Shown here: one piece after another, positions 1 to 11,506 of the stretch
How the letters are laid out: each line of letters begins with the position of its first letter
Position numbering within the stretch: the first letter of the stretch is position 1
Assembly (NCBI RefSeq): GCF_028769735.1
Contig: NC_088171.1
Span: forward strand, 146,465,917 to 146,529,916
Direction: 5' to 3'
Length of the DNA: 64,000 bases
From: Zonotrichia leucophrys gambelii
Taxonomy: Eukaryota > Chordata > Aves > Passeriformes > Passerellidae
Notes under the pieces: model-generated
What the model saw: only the letters and a program-made list of their open reading frames with translations
Databases searched by the model: none
What the model was told of the DNA's origin: nothing
Made by a program: the position numbers and the translations under genes

Positions 1-1359
1 GAAAGAAATCAAAACACAGACTCTAAACTCACCAGATAACTCTGACCAAACGGACCACAAACAAGGTTATGGATCCTTCTTGCACTCTAAGGCTCCCTTG
101 CTCGTGCCACAGTTGTTAACTGTAAGACACAGTTTTACCACACACTACCAACTCTTCATCTCCTTTTTCCCAGGGTGTTAATAAGGCTTAATTAGAAAAA
201 TAACCATCAACAGTAGAACTACATTTCCCAGAGCGGTCTTCTTTTTGCAAAGCAGTTATTTTTCAATACCTGTCCAGATCCATATAACAGAGAACTTTCT
301 TCTTGAAACTGTGTCAGGGAATGGATTTTAAGACCCAATTGAACCAGTCAATACAATTGGTATTGTAGAGTTGTTCTCAATTCAGGGTTTTCAGGTATTT
401 GTAAATGAAGACAAAAGATTAGATTCTTACAGGGACCCTATCTTGTCTCAGCTTACTCCACTGTTGCATCTGTACAATGTTTTATATTATAACAGATTAC
501 TTCATAACAAAATTTAAAAGAGGAATAAAATTTTCTAAGAATTTCCTCAGCTCAGGAAGTGTTAAATGACATTTGGCTTGGGAAACATCTAGGGCTACAT
601 TGTGAGCTTTTTTTGGGTGCCTTAAATTTTTTAAACACACACAAAGGGTTTTTTAATATGAGATAATATTATTTTTCACATTTTTAATGCATATTAGCAT
701 TTATTTCTTCCAAAATTTCTGATATTGGTGCTGATGTCCTTTTTTGGTGGGTTGGTTCTAAGACACTGCAGAAGCAGAAATTAATTCAAAACTTCAGGGC
801 TTCTTTTTTCTCAATTTGGATAAAGAAACACATTATAAAAAGCAATAGATGTGTGTGAGGCCTTAGGGTTTTGTGGGTTTTAAGGGTGGACGTTGATAGC
901 TTTTTTTAAACCAGGTTAGAAATAATTCCAGTAAAGACTCCTGCAGTGTCAGCAGATCTGGATAAAAGTAATCAGTACAAAATGATGTATAGGTTTCTTT
1001 TCTTTAATAAAAAAAAACCCATACCAAACCAAACAAAGCCTCAAAAGAAAACAGAAGTTGAGAGTCCAATGTAAAGAAGGAAAAGCTAGGAAAAGCTAGT
1101 TGCTGCTGCCACAAATGAGTGGTTTAGGTTGCTTAAAGAATCACCAGCAAGGGATCAGCAAAAACAGGTTTGATATAAATTTGCAAAAGCATGGCAAAGT
1201 TTGATGGCAAGGTTCACCCTGCTTACTATATAAATAAAACCCACAAATAAAAAATGGTTGAGGAGTGACCTGTGAAGAGTTTTGCTGAGAACAGGGACAC
1301 GGGTAAGGAGGGAAAAGAGTAACGGAGATCCTCCTGTTGATTCTCAAAGTTCAGAGTGG
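1..1359. other. Upstream intergenic DNA, no gene seen
   Basis: AT-rich unique-looking sequence with short A and T runs. No open frame resembles a known protein and no clear repeat was recognised. Confidence 0.6.
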
Positions 1360-1365
1360 ATGCCC
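1360..1365. repeat. Target-site duplication of LTR copy 1, left
   Basis: ATGCCC directly before the LTR is repeated exactly at 1723-1728 after it. Confidence 0.85.
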
Positions 1366-1722
1366 TGTTGCCTTCTGATACAAGGCAGGCGGCCTGGTTT
1401 CAGGAAGCAGCACGGCGACCCCCTTCCCCGGGGTCGCTCGGGCCTAAGAAACACGCGGACACCAATATGGTGGAGGATCAAAGGCCTTTATTCTCTCTTC
1501 CCGTGGGGTTTTATAGTCTAGGGGGCTTCTACGTCAGGTGAGGGTCTGTCCTTACCATCTATGGTTAGTAGGGATGGAAAAGTTACCTGGGCAAGTGGAA
1601 AATTACCGGAATCCGGTTCAGGGGGCTACATTCCTATGTTAATTTTCTTATCTAAGGGGGCAGGGGCCCTGTCTTCCCGTAACATCACGAGATCTTCCGA
1701 ACGCCAGGCCCTATCTGCTACA
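1366..1722 (-). mobile_element. Solo LTR of an avian endogenous retrovirus, copy 1
   Basis: The 357-bp element starts TGTTGCC and ends GCTACA on the + strand, so both ends have TG...CA form, and it is flanked by a perfect 6-bp target-site duplication ATGCCC at 1360-1365 and 1723-1728. Read on the minus strand it has a TATA box (complement of 1509-1515) followed about 20 bp later by AATAAA (complement of 1487-1492), the order expected in an LTR. There is no internal retroviral sequence, so this is a solo LTR left by LTR-LTR recombination. It lies 9.7 kb upstream of the KHDRBS3 start. A near-identical copy is at 50922-51278. Confidence 0.9.
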
Positions 1723-1728
1723 ATGCCC
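1723..1728. repeat. Target-site duplication of LTR copy 1, right
   Basis: ATGCCC matching 1360-1365; a 6-bp duplication is typical of alpha- and betaretrovirus-like (ERVK-type) integration. Confidence 0.85.
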
Positions 1729-4044
1729 TTGCCAAACTTAGCCTCAGACTGGATCAGCAGTTTAGGTCTAAAGGATTTAGCACAATGAGACTACAGAAAA
1801 TATTTTCCATATATAGTGAGGAGTACTATAGTGGCAGACAAATTTAGGCTTTTATCTTTAGTTTGATATAAGAAAGGTTAACTGGGCACTTCTAGGCTTG
1901 AAAAATATCACATAATTGTTCACAATCTTTAGGTTGGGTGAATATTACCAAGCAAGATACAGGATGTATAAAATCACATCTGAACAAATGGGATAAACTT
2001 TATGGTCTAACAGCTTCAGGGCGGAAGCTCAGGTCCTGCAGTGAGCTCTGTCCTGGTGCACTTGCAGCCCCCCATGCTTTACATAAAAGGAGGTTTGAAA
2101 GTGAAGGACAGGCTGTTGCTGGGGGCATTGTATCCAAGTTTTGGCCAGGCAGTTTAGCAGATGTTAGTGTTCCCTAGACTCTTTCACTGGGCGAACTGTT
2201 GGATCAGATGACTTTGTGGGGTCTTTCTCACTCTCCTTTTCTTTGGTTCTGTATCATGCAGCTCCCTGTAAGATAGTGCTGTTTGTGCTGTCAAGAAAAA
2301 AATATTCATGTTGATATTTTTCCTGCATGTAGAAGACAACAGCATCTGGCAAAGCAATGTTTTATAAAGCTGCACTTGACCACTAACCTGTTGTGTTAAG
2401 GACATTTGAATAGTCTTCCATATTGAAAAACCAGCAAGACTTTTAACACTGCTGTAGATAAATACCATAATCTTGAAATCAAAGCATATGTTTCTTTCAC
2501 ACATTCCCACTTCTATGCTTTAATTTGTCCCAGCCTACCTGAAGTGTTTTTACTGAAATTAGATCTGTTACTAGTGTAAAATTATAGCTGTTCTATTTCT
2601 GTGATATAAAAAAAAAAGATATAGAAATGTATCTGGTAATACTTAGCATTGGATATTTTTAGTATTGTTTCCTAATCTTGCTGTGGAAATCTAATGCAAT
2701 GCAGAACATAAGAGATCGCATTATTATACTTATAGCTACAATATAGGCAATAAGAAAAAAAAACCCCTCACAACCCCAAACAATAATGGATATTAAAAAT
2801 CTAATTATTTGTGTCATTTAGAGAATAGTATTTGTTTTATTATACAACCATGAATATGGCACATTTGTGTAACACATTCTGTTTATTGAAAAACAAATCC
2901 AAGATGAGATAATTTTAACTGCATATGGTATCATGGGAACAGGAGATTTGTGGCAAAATACCAGGAAAAAAAATCACAGTAATGAATGAAAAAATCAGTA
3001 GCTGATAAACTTACAGCAAGGGACCCATTTGTCCTTTAGGACTGTTATGCTAATTTTTGGGACTTGCTGGAGCAGCAAAGTAGAGATTTTAGGATGAAGG
3101 CATCAATTACCAAATACTAATGCTATAAAGATATCATTCCCTTCTCAAGGTAATTTCAAACACCCATTCATACCCTACTTTTCAAGCACTGCACTTTTAC
3201 TTGAACTCTGTAAGAGGTAAAACTCTTCAAAAGTCAATAAAACTTAACAGTTTCCTTATGAAAACAAAAGTGGTTTCCTTGGGAAATATTATGTTCTAAT
3301 CCTCCACTAATTTGAAAAAAGATAATAAAATATCTAGAGGCCCCTAAATAAGACCCAGGATTGAGATATTAGACTTCTGAGGTATTATTTTTAAGGAAGT
3401 GTGTGCTTGGATACATTTTAAGCCTTAATAAGAACTTCTTACCTGAGTTTACATTTGTGGCTGTTCACTGCCAAAATAAGGCAGTGCATGAATAAAATTC
3501 AAACCATGGATTTTTAGTAACTTATTTTGACAAAAATTTATTTCTCAATATAAGTCACATAACTGCATTAAGTCAGAATCCCAAATTAATAGGGGAAATG
3601 ATGGGGAGGGAAATGAGGGAAGGACACTGCATCTAATGAAAATATTCCAGCAGGAAAGCAAAGATATATTTCTGCCTTAACATTTCACTTTATACATTGA
3701 TCTATAATGAAACAGTCCTGCTATAATGAAATTTTCCAGCTTCTTACTTTCCTTCATTTTGTGAAAACTTAATAAATAGATGTAAGTGCTGTGATACTTG
3801 GGAATGTATGGTCAGGACTATTTTCTTTCCATTTGAGTTCTAAATTAAAAATCTGAAATCAGGCCATTATCACCCACTGAATTTTCAGGCACAATTTATA
3901 GAAAGAGGTGTTTGGGGGGTTTGTTGGGTTTTTGTTAATTTTGTTTTGTTTTCCTAGTTACTCCTACTTCTCTTCTCACAGCCACATTTCCTTTAACATT
4001 CCCTAAAGCAACAGCTCCTCTTGCTGTGTTATGCAGTGCCAACT
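1729..4044. other. Upstream intergenic DNA, no gene seen
   Basis: AT-rich sequence. A moderately GC-rich patch near 2010-2180 was not recognised as a known repeat. Open frames are short and unlike known proteins. Confidence 0.55.
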
Positions 4045-4138
4045 CTTCTTGGGGTGTCCTGTGTAGGGCCAGGAGTTGGGCTCAATGATCCCTTTGGGTC
4101 CCTTCCAACTCTGAATATGCTGTGATTCTATCATTCTG
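4045..4138 (+). mobile_element. CR1 LINE 3'-end fragment
   Basis: Contains the CR1 tail signature: GTGTCCTG, GGGCCAGGAGTTGG, CTCAATGATC, GGGTCCCTTCCAACTC and the terminal TGTGATTCTAT. Only the last 90 bp or so remain. Confidence 0.8.
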
Positions 4139-7100
4139 TCTATCTACTGTCAAAAGCTAACTTAAATGCATAGTTTGCTTACTGCAAAAATTTAAAATAA
4201 ATTTAAGTAAGTAAACATTTGATTTCAAAATATAGAACCAAAACACAATGATTAGAAGTTTCAATAGAAATTAATCTAAACTTATGTGACAGATTTAAGG
4301 AACAGATTTCTTGTGAGATAAAATTCATAAATATAGCAGGTGACAAAACTCTGCCTTGCTATCCAAGATATTTTTTAAAACTATTAGCATTTACCAATGT
4401 ATACACAGCTGAAATATTTTTAAAAACAATTGTTTTGCATATGTCTTCTACCTGGCTTTGTGATATTAAAAAATTAAGCAATGAGATACATATGCAACAG
4501 TCATATCAACATTGTGGAGATGGTATTGATGGGTAGTTTGAAAAAATTGACTTTAGAAAACATTAGACCTATTTAGAAACATTTAGACCTATTTTGTGTT
4601 ATAAGTGCAAATGGCACTATTTGGAGCTGGACATAAAAACACAACATCCTTCTCAGGAACTGCTGGTAAGCTGAGCAAACCTCTGATGGCAAAGACTGAT
4701 GATTGTCTCTGTTCCTTAACTCTTTGCATCACAAAAGATAGCAAGGACAGGATGCTGAGAACATTTTGCATTGTTTGATCCTTCCACTGTGTCCTGACAG
4801 AGTGGGTGCATGTGTCAAATCCACGTTTGAGACTGATCTGCGTGTGTGCTTTGAGTGGGAGCTGAGTCTTGCTGTCTTACATGGTGAGTTCCTCTGTCAC
4901 GTGTTGCCTTGTAGAACGTACAGAAGGACAATGGTTCCATTTCCAAACAGAAAATGCTTTATGCCTTTTTTTGTTTGTTTTCTCCTCCCCCCACAAAATT
5001 GCTTCTTTTGGGGGTCTCCTACAGCTGCTGCTTTACTTCATAATCTCTCTTCAAGTATGCAAAGTCACTTAAAAGCAGCATTACTTTGTACACACTTTGG
5101 TCTCAACACAGTCTGCAGAGTTACTGGCTCACCCTCTGACTTTTTAAATAAGATTTTTTTATTCCAGAAGAAGAGTGGACATTTTACTGCTAACCCTCCT
5201 CCCTCTTAAGAGAAGCTTAAGAAATGCTTTTTCTAAGACTGCTTTACTATTACTGTGTAGAGTTAAAGTTTAAAAGTAAATACAATAAACCACCATCACC
5301 AAATGGCCTCTATTATATAATAACTTTAGTTTACTCTGACTCTCTGAGGATCTGAGCAGTCTGAACAGTGTTATTTTCTGATATATTATCAGAAGAAAAG
5401 AAACTGTGGTTTTCATGCACAATAATGAAAGAAATAGGCCATGGGTAAATCAGAAATGAAATATTGCAGAAAATAGTGGTATATAGAAGATATTAAGGCA
5501 GCAGATTTATTTCAGGGTTGGAGTAGCTAATATTCTTCACCTTGGTTCCAGTCAGTAACAAGGAAAAAGGCACTGATATTTTCAAAGCTCAAGTTTCCAG
5601 TAAACTCATGCATTCAGACAGGAAAACAGAGATTACAATTTTGAATTGAGTTCTGTTTCTTTTTCAAGAAAACATCACCATACAAAGATAAATGTTGGGA
5701 GCCACATCACAGTCTTACCAAGACAACAGATAACTTATGGCTGATGAAGCCTTGGCAGTTAGGAAAGACAGTCTGTGAGAGACAAGCTTTTAATGGATTG
5801 AATATAAGAAGAAAAAATTAGCCACAAACAATTTCACCCTGTAAAAAGCTGTCCTAAGAACAAAAGAGAACATTCATTAGCACACAACACAATGTGCTAA
5901 AAGATGTGAAAGCAGGAAGAGGACAGGTATAACAGAGATAAGGGTGTACTGGATTTGGCATCACCCACGTTCAGAGCAATAAAAGAGCTATGTGGGAGGA
6001 CCAGATGCATCAAGGTTTGTAATACACGTTGATTGTCCCAGCACCAGAGAAGGCAGTCACAAAGTGCTCAAAGCAAACCACTTTTGTAAGTGTACTAGGC
6101 AGGAATATAGGAAATTAAAGAGTGCAAAATTTTGCAAAAGCTCCTAGCAGAGGAATTTAGCAACGGTACAACATTCCTTTATAGTTACAGTGTAAGATCA
6201 AGAAAGGATTACTAAAAAAGTATTTATATTCAAATATGACACAAGAGAAAAAGACTATCTAGAAAAAGTTTTCTTGCCATGATAATGTTAATATCTTTTG
6301 CATCATTAGAACTACAGCAAGTGTGTATTAGCAAGTTCATAATAGAAAATGACAAAAATCTAGATTTTTAACAAATACCTGCACAGAACAAATAATGGGC
6401 TGTAAAATCATTGCACCATATTCAAAGCAAGATTAGAAAAGACCCTTTTAATATTACAAAATGCTTCAGAGCAGAGTATACAAAGTTCCTCAAGATGCCT
6501 ACAGGCACATCATATGACCAAGACACATGTGTGTGCAACTCCAGGACTACACTGCTCCACAGGACTACACTGCAGCTCCACTGCTACAGCTGCCATTAGC
6601 AAAATACGTAGAGGAATAAAAAAATCCTTCAGATCATGGCATATTTGAATATAATGACAAAGGTGGTGAACTCACTGCAATGTATGGACTCAATTACTGC
6701 ACTAGAAATCAGAGAGACTGCTCTGAGACAGTGTGTTAGACCTAGAGAGAAAGTAAAGTAGAATGATAAAATTTATCTGCTCTAGATGATGTAATTGTTT
6801 TTCTCTACAAGTCTCATCCATTCTATGTACTGAGTTAGACCTTAACTTGGCTGATTACCTTGATTAGGTAAAAAAAAAATCCTAAACTTTGAATTAGGAG
6901 GCAAAAGGTATAAAAAGAGAAAGACATAAATTTTTACAGAAAAGCTTTTGAAAACAATTTGTCAGAGGTGTTTTGATATGACAGCACTCTCTTATCATTT
7001 TTTTCATATTTTGAAACACATGCAAGTTGGAAAAAAAACCAGAAAAAAGCCACAGGAATATTGGAGAAAGGAGTGCCATGGTGCTTTCATCACGCCTAAT

Positions 7101-7610
7101 AGAAATTGGCAAGTAACAGACTGCAATATAAAGGAAGCCAGAACCCACTTAGCAACATGCTAGTCAGAACTGTGGTGAGTCACATCAATCACTAAATGTG
7201 GTATTTGTGACAAACCATTTATCCAAACAGACCCTGCTTCTACAGGTCTTCAGCTGTGTGCTCTTTAGTGAGTTGAAGTCTCAAATAAATAATGATTCTG
7301 TAACAATCTGTTGTGGTCTGAGATTTAAATGAGCAACCCAGGAGTTAATCAGAGGCAAAGACTACATTAGTGGCATGTAAAGTCTGCCACAGAACTGGAA
7401 ATTCTGTCACCCCAGCAGGGTGAGAGCCTGTGGGCGCAGTGCCTTCTGTATCTGAGTGAGGGTGCTGCAACAGACCCCCCTTGATCAGGTGCCTTGTAGT
7501 AGATCCCAACCACAAGGTTGATTTTGCCTAAATTACTGCCCACTCTGTTTGGTTCCTCTCCTGTGACAAATGTTCCATCCATTCAATGGTCACACCAAGC
7601 TGCCACTGCC
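4139..7610. other. Upstream intergenic DNA, no gene seen
   Basis: AT-rich. The longest open frame (4766-5209, 147 codons) has no recognisable domain, an odd composition and no splice or conservation argument in its favour. Short internal duplications occur near 4550 and 6540. No mobile element was recognised. Confidence 0.5.
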
Positions 7611-7611
7611 T

Positions 7612-8231
7612 GCTGGGCTCAAATCCCACAAAGCCAACCCCGTCCTGGGCTGCATCCACACCCTGTGGGCAGCACAGTGAGAGGTGATTCTGCCCCTCTG
7701 CTCTGCTCTCATGAGACCCCTCCTGCAGTGCTGCATCCAGCTCTGGGGTTCTCAGGCCAGGGAAGATATGGATCTATTGCAGCAGGTCCTGAGGACGCCA
7801 CCAAGATGGTCAGAGGTCTGGAACACCTTCCCTGTGAAGACAAGGCTGAGTGAATTGGGACAGTTCAGCCTGCAGAGGAGATGGCTCTGGGGAAGCCTTA
7901 CAGCTGCATTTTAGCACTTAAAGGGGTCTCTTATAAGAAAGATCAGAACAAACATTTTAGCAGAAGCTGTTGTGATAGGACAAGGGGTAATGGTTTTTAA
8001 GTAAAAGATAGTAGACTCAGACTAGTTTTAAAGAAATTCTTTACAATGAGCATGGTGAAACACTAGACCAGGCTGCCCAGAGAGGTGATAGATACCCCAT
8101 CCCTGGAAAGATTCAAGGTCAGTTTTGATGGGGCTCTGAGCAACCTGATGTAGTTGAAGATGTCTGTGCTCATTGTAGGAGCAGAGCTGGACTAGATGGC
8201 CTTTCCAACCCAGAGCATTCAATGATTCCAA
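7612..8231 (+). mobile_element. CR1 LINE, 5'-truncated, about 620 bp
   Basis: Follows the CR1 3' region in order: CCTGGGCTGCATCCA, GAGGTGATTCTGCCCCTCTG, the TGCTGCATCCAGCTCTGGGG block, GTTCAGCCTG, GATAGGACAAGGGGTAATGG, AGAAATTCTTTACA, GCTGCCCAGAGAGG, CCCCATCCCTGGAAAG and the GATGGCCTTTCCAACCC tail. The frame for the C-terminal end of CR1 ORF2 is broken, so it is dead. Confidence 0.92.
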
Positions 8232-10549
8232 GGAAATGACAAATATTTAGTTGTCCTTGCAATATTTGGAACAAAGACTTAATGGTGAAATTACTGTTTG
8301 TAATCATTTCTTGTTATGTTGATCCAACAAATAAAGAAAACATACGTGGATTAATTTGTATGGAATCCATATTTCAGAAAGAAGACACTGCTCAGTTTCT
8401 GCCTCTTTACACATGGGCTCCTGACATCCTGCTGGTACAAGAAAGTGAATCTCACTCCTAAGAGTTAAGATACCAACACATCTTAATTCTTCTAGCACGT
8501 CTGAGTATTAATTTTGGCACCTACAATTTTAGCTTATAGATAGACACAGTGTCAGGTCAGATAACTGGTGCTAAAAAGGGAGAAATAATATTAGTCTGAC
8601 ATGGTTCCTGACTGATGTCCACCTACCAAACCAACTTCCTGAGACTACCACATGCATTAAACAGCAAAGCAGAGGCATACTGTTAGAGAGAAAACACATT
8701 TCAGTCATGAGTTTTAGAAGTTTGGACTCATGGATTTTCAATATTCATGAATCCTACAGCTAATACTTACTGGGCAGCTCCTTGAGAAAAGCTGCTTTGC
8801 AGGCTCTGCATAGATTTCAGCAGTAAAAAAGCAATCAATCCTTAAGAAGATGGTGTTTCCTGCCTTTCCTGGACAGTAAAAGGGATGCTCAGCAGGCTTT
8901 TCCCAGCTAACCACATCCTGGGCTGCTTTCTAAGGCCCAAGGCTTGTAATTTCCCATCCTGTCTGGCCTTGTCTTACTTTATTGCATCCTAGTGAATTTC
9001 ACTGGAGAAAACAATATCCTGCATTTGTTATGTGCAGGTTTGAGTTTGAACAATAGTGTACAACATGGATAACTTTAAAATTCCTATATTATTACAGACC
9101 TGGAGAGAACCAAGTCTTCAGACTTCCAGTAAGTCTTTGTTGGAAGCCAGAAGGAATTGGTATAATATGGGACGAAATACTGTGGTTTCTTGAAACAACA
9201 AATATTTGTTTAATCAGTTACCAGAGAGAATAAGATTCTTTCCAAGAAAGGTGCATTGTTTTTTACACAATTTGTAATAGCTACCTTTCTGTCTGAGGTC
9301 CTGCATGCTTTAGTACAACTTTAAGTACATTTAGGTTTAACTGGAAAAATAAGGATTGTTTTGCTCCAGGTCACTCAATAAAGATTACACTCCTACATAT
9401 TGTTCTGTGTCAAGAGTTGTATGTGCCTGCCTGCTTCACAACAGATGGCTGCATTTCAGTACTTTTATATAGAAGACGTATATGGAAGGTTGAAAAAAAC
9501 ATTCATTTTAATTCAAATTCTTCCAGCTGCTTGTATGCTTTAGTTCTATCCATTGAGCTTGATGTCATGCAAAAGAAGTTTTTAAATAGAACTTTGCAAA
9601 TTTGCTCCTGTTCATTTTGTATCAAGATTTATTTGGAATGGTTGTACAGAGAGTATAAATCAAGTATATTTCATTTCATGCTGTAACATACCAGACATTG
9701 TTTCATGGGACATTGAAATCTGTGAAATGCAACAAGGAATAAGATACCTTAAAATACAGACTTTTGGTTTTCAGGGTGAAAGAGCACTTACAGTTCTGAG
9801 AAGGGAGCCTTAACCTCTGCTTCCAGGCTTTGAATGAGCATTTCTCATGCTGTTTTACTTTTCAGAGCTTTTTTTCCTCCCTGTATTGCAGGGATATGAG
9901 TAAGATACATCGCATATTTTTTTTCCCCCCATGAAATACAGTAGTAAACATATGGTTATTCAATTCACAGACACAAGAGTATTTTTTCATGGTCTTTTAA
10001 GTCTAGATCATCAAAGTCCCTTATTGGCTTACCCAGTAAACACTGATTTAAAATGCTACTTTATGGCTTTGGCTTCAGTGATTTAGTAATTTTCCTCTGC
10101 TTTGCCCTTGTGCTCTGTGACAGAGCAGAGCTGCTCTGGCTTCCTCCGGGCTTTTGTCACCCAAGATTCATTGATGAGACACCTAAGGACTAATAAGGGA
10201 GCGATGTAAAGGCTCAAAGCTAAAGAACAGAGCGAATCACCACCTAGAACAACAAATGCATCCTCTGAAAAAGGTCTTTTTAAGGTCTTAAAAGTCTTGC
10301 AAGGTCTTTTAAACTTTGCTTCTCTTTCCTGGTTTAGAACAGGGTGAGCCCCAAACCCACTTAGAGCCGCACATCTGAGCATCAGAAATGCAGTTTTTTG
10401 GCTGGTATTTATGAAGTGATTTGTATTACTAGAGGCAAAAGCACAGAACGCTGGATAGAGATTATGCTGTTTGTGAGGGGGGAAAAAGAAAATAAAATCG
10501 CGTTTGCGCTACTTTCAGCACAAGGTCTGCCTTTCTCTGTAAATGTGAC
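8232..10549. other. Upstream intergenic DNA, no gene seen
   Basis: AT-rich unique sequence with no recognised repeat or gene. At 10268-10314 the motif AAGGTCTT recurs three times in about 40 bp, just before the CpG island. Confidence 0.5.
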
Positions 10550-10779
10550 AGGGAAGGAAAGGACGCCGTCCTGGATCCCCGACCCCTTTCACAGATCCTA
10601 CGGCCCTAGAGAAGGTCTCGAAGAAGACTCGCGTGTGGGAAGGGTCGCTGTGGGGTCTGAGGGGCTCTGTGAGTCTCGCCAGGGCAGACATTCCCCTAAA
10701 GCCAGTCCGCTCCCGCCCAGCTCGCCGTGCGGATCGACTCTGAAAGCGCCCCTGAGCACCGACAGCGGGGAGGCGGGGC

Positions 10780-11010
10780 TAGCAGCAGCGACCAATGAGA
10801 AGCGGCGGCTAGTCTCTGACTGACAGGCCACGCCATCCAATAGCAGCCTTCACTTGAGCAAGGCGGGGACAGTGGGAGAGCTCTGTTATCCCCGCCCATT
10901 GGAAGGGGCCGAGGCGGGGCATTGCCCTTGGGCGGGGCTAAAGGCCTCAGGGGGGCGTGGTCTGAGGCGGTATATAATGCTGGTGCGTCGCGTTTTCCCC
11001 GCTCAGTGGG
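10780..11010 (+). promoter_or_regulatory. KHDRBS3: KHDRBS3 core promoter with CCAAT, GC and TATA-like boxes
   Basis: CCAAT boxes lie at 10792-10796 and 10837-10841 on the + strand, and an ATTGG (reverse CCAAT) at 10898-10902. GC boxes of GGCGGGG type occur near 10771, 10860, 10912 and 10930, with CCCGCCC at 10891-10897. A TATA-like TATATAAT is at 10971-10978, so transcription probably starts near 11000-11010, leaving a GC-rich 5' UTR of about 410-420 nt before the ATG. Spacing fits NF-Y plus Sp1-driven initiation. The start site itself is inferred. Confidence 0.75.
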
Positions 11011-11418
11011 CGCAGTGTCGCCGGCGGTGCTGTGTTTGGTGTTGGTCTGTGCTCAGCGCCTACCGCCCCCTGTCTCTTTTATTGTGCGCGGCTCTCGTCT
11101 TGCCTGGGTCAGCGGCTCCCGGGGCGCGCCTCTTTCCCTTCTTTTCCCTTGTGCGCTTCCTCAGAGCGATTTGTCCGCTCCCCTTGTCCGCTGAGGGGGG
11201 GCGTCCCCCCAGCCCGCGCCCCTTTTCTCCCCCCTCCTGGCCGGGGGCTTGCGGCGCTTCCTTCTGGATGCGTCCCCGCAGCCCCGGGCGGGAGGCGGCC
11301 AGGGGGAAGCGCTGCCTCCGAGGATTTACCGCTGCCTGGGACTCGGACCCGCTCCTTCCCCGCGGGCGCACCCGGCGCCCCGGCTCCGCTGCCGCTCCGG
11401 GCCGCCGCCGCTGCTGCC

Positions 11419-11506
11419 ATGGACGAGAAGTACCTGCCCGAGCTGATGGCGGAGAAGGACTCGCTGGACCCGTCCTTCACCCACGCCTTGCGGCTGGTCA
11501 ACCAAG
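11419..11506 (+). CDS. KHDRBS3: KHDRBS3 coding exon 1 (N-terminus, QUA1)
   Basis: Encodes [20 protein letters not shown] and then nine more residues ending in VNQ, 29 codons plus the first base of codon 30 (intron phase 1). The start codon sits in a strong Kozak context, GCTGCCATGG, with G at -3 and +4. The next in-frame Met is at codon 10 and is less conserved as a start. The residue after Met is Asp, whereas I recall Glu in mammals, a conservative change. The donor is AAG|GTGAGG at 11507. This part begins the QUA1 dimerisation region. Confidence 0.96.

Noticed and set aside
4766..5209. 147-codon + strand open frame upstream of the gene
   Set aside because: No similarity to a known family, no promoter or splice context, and AT-rich flanks; best explained as chance.
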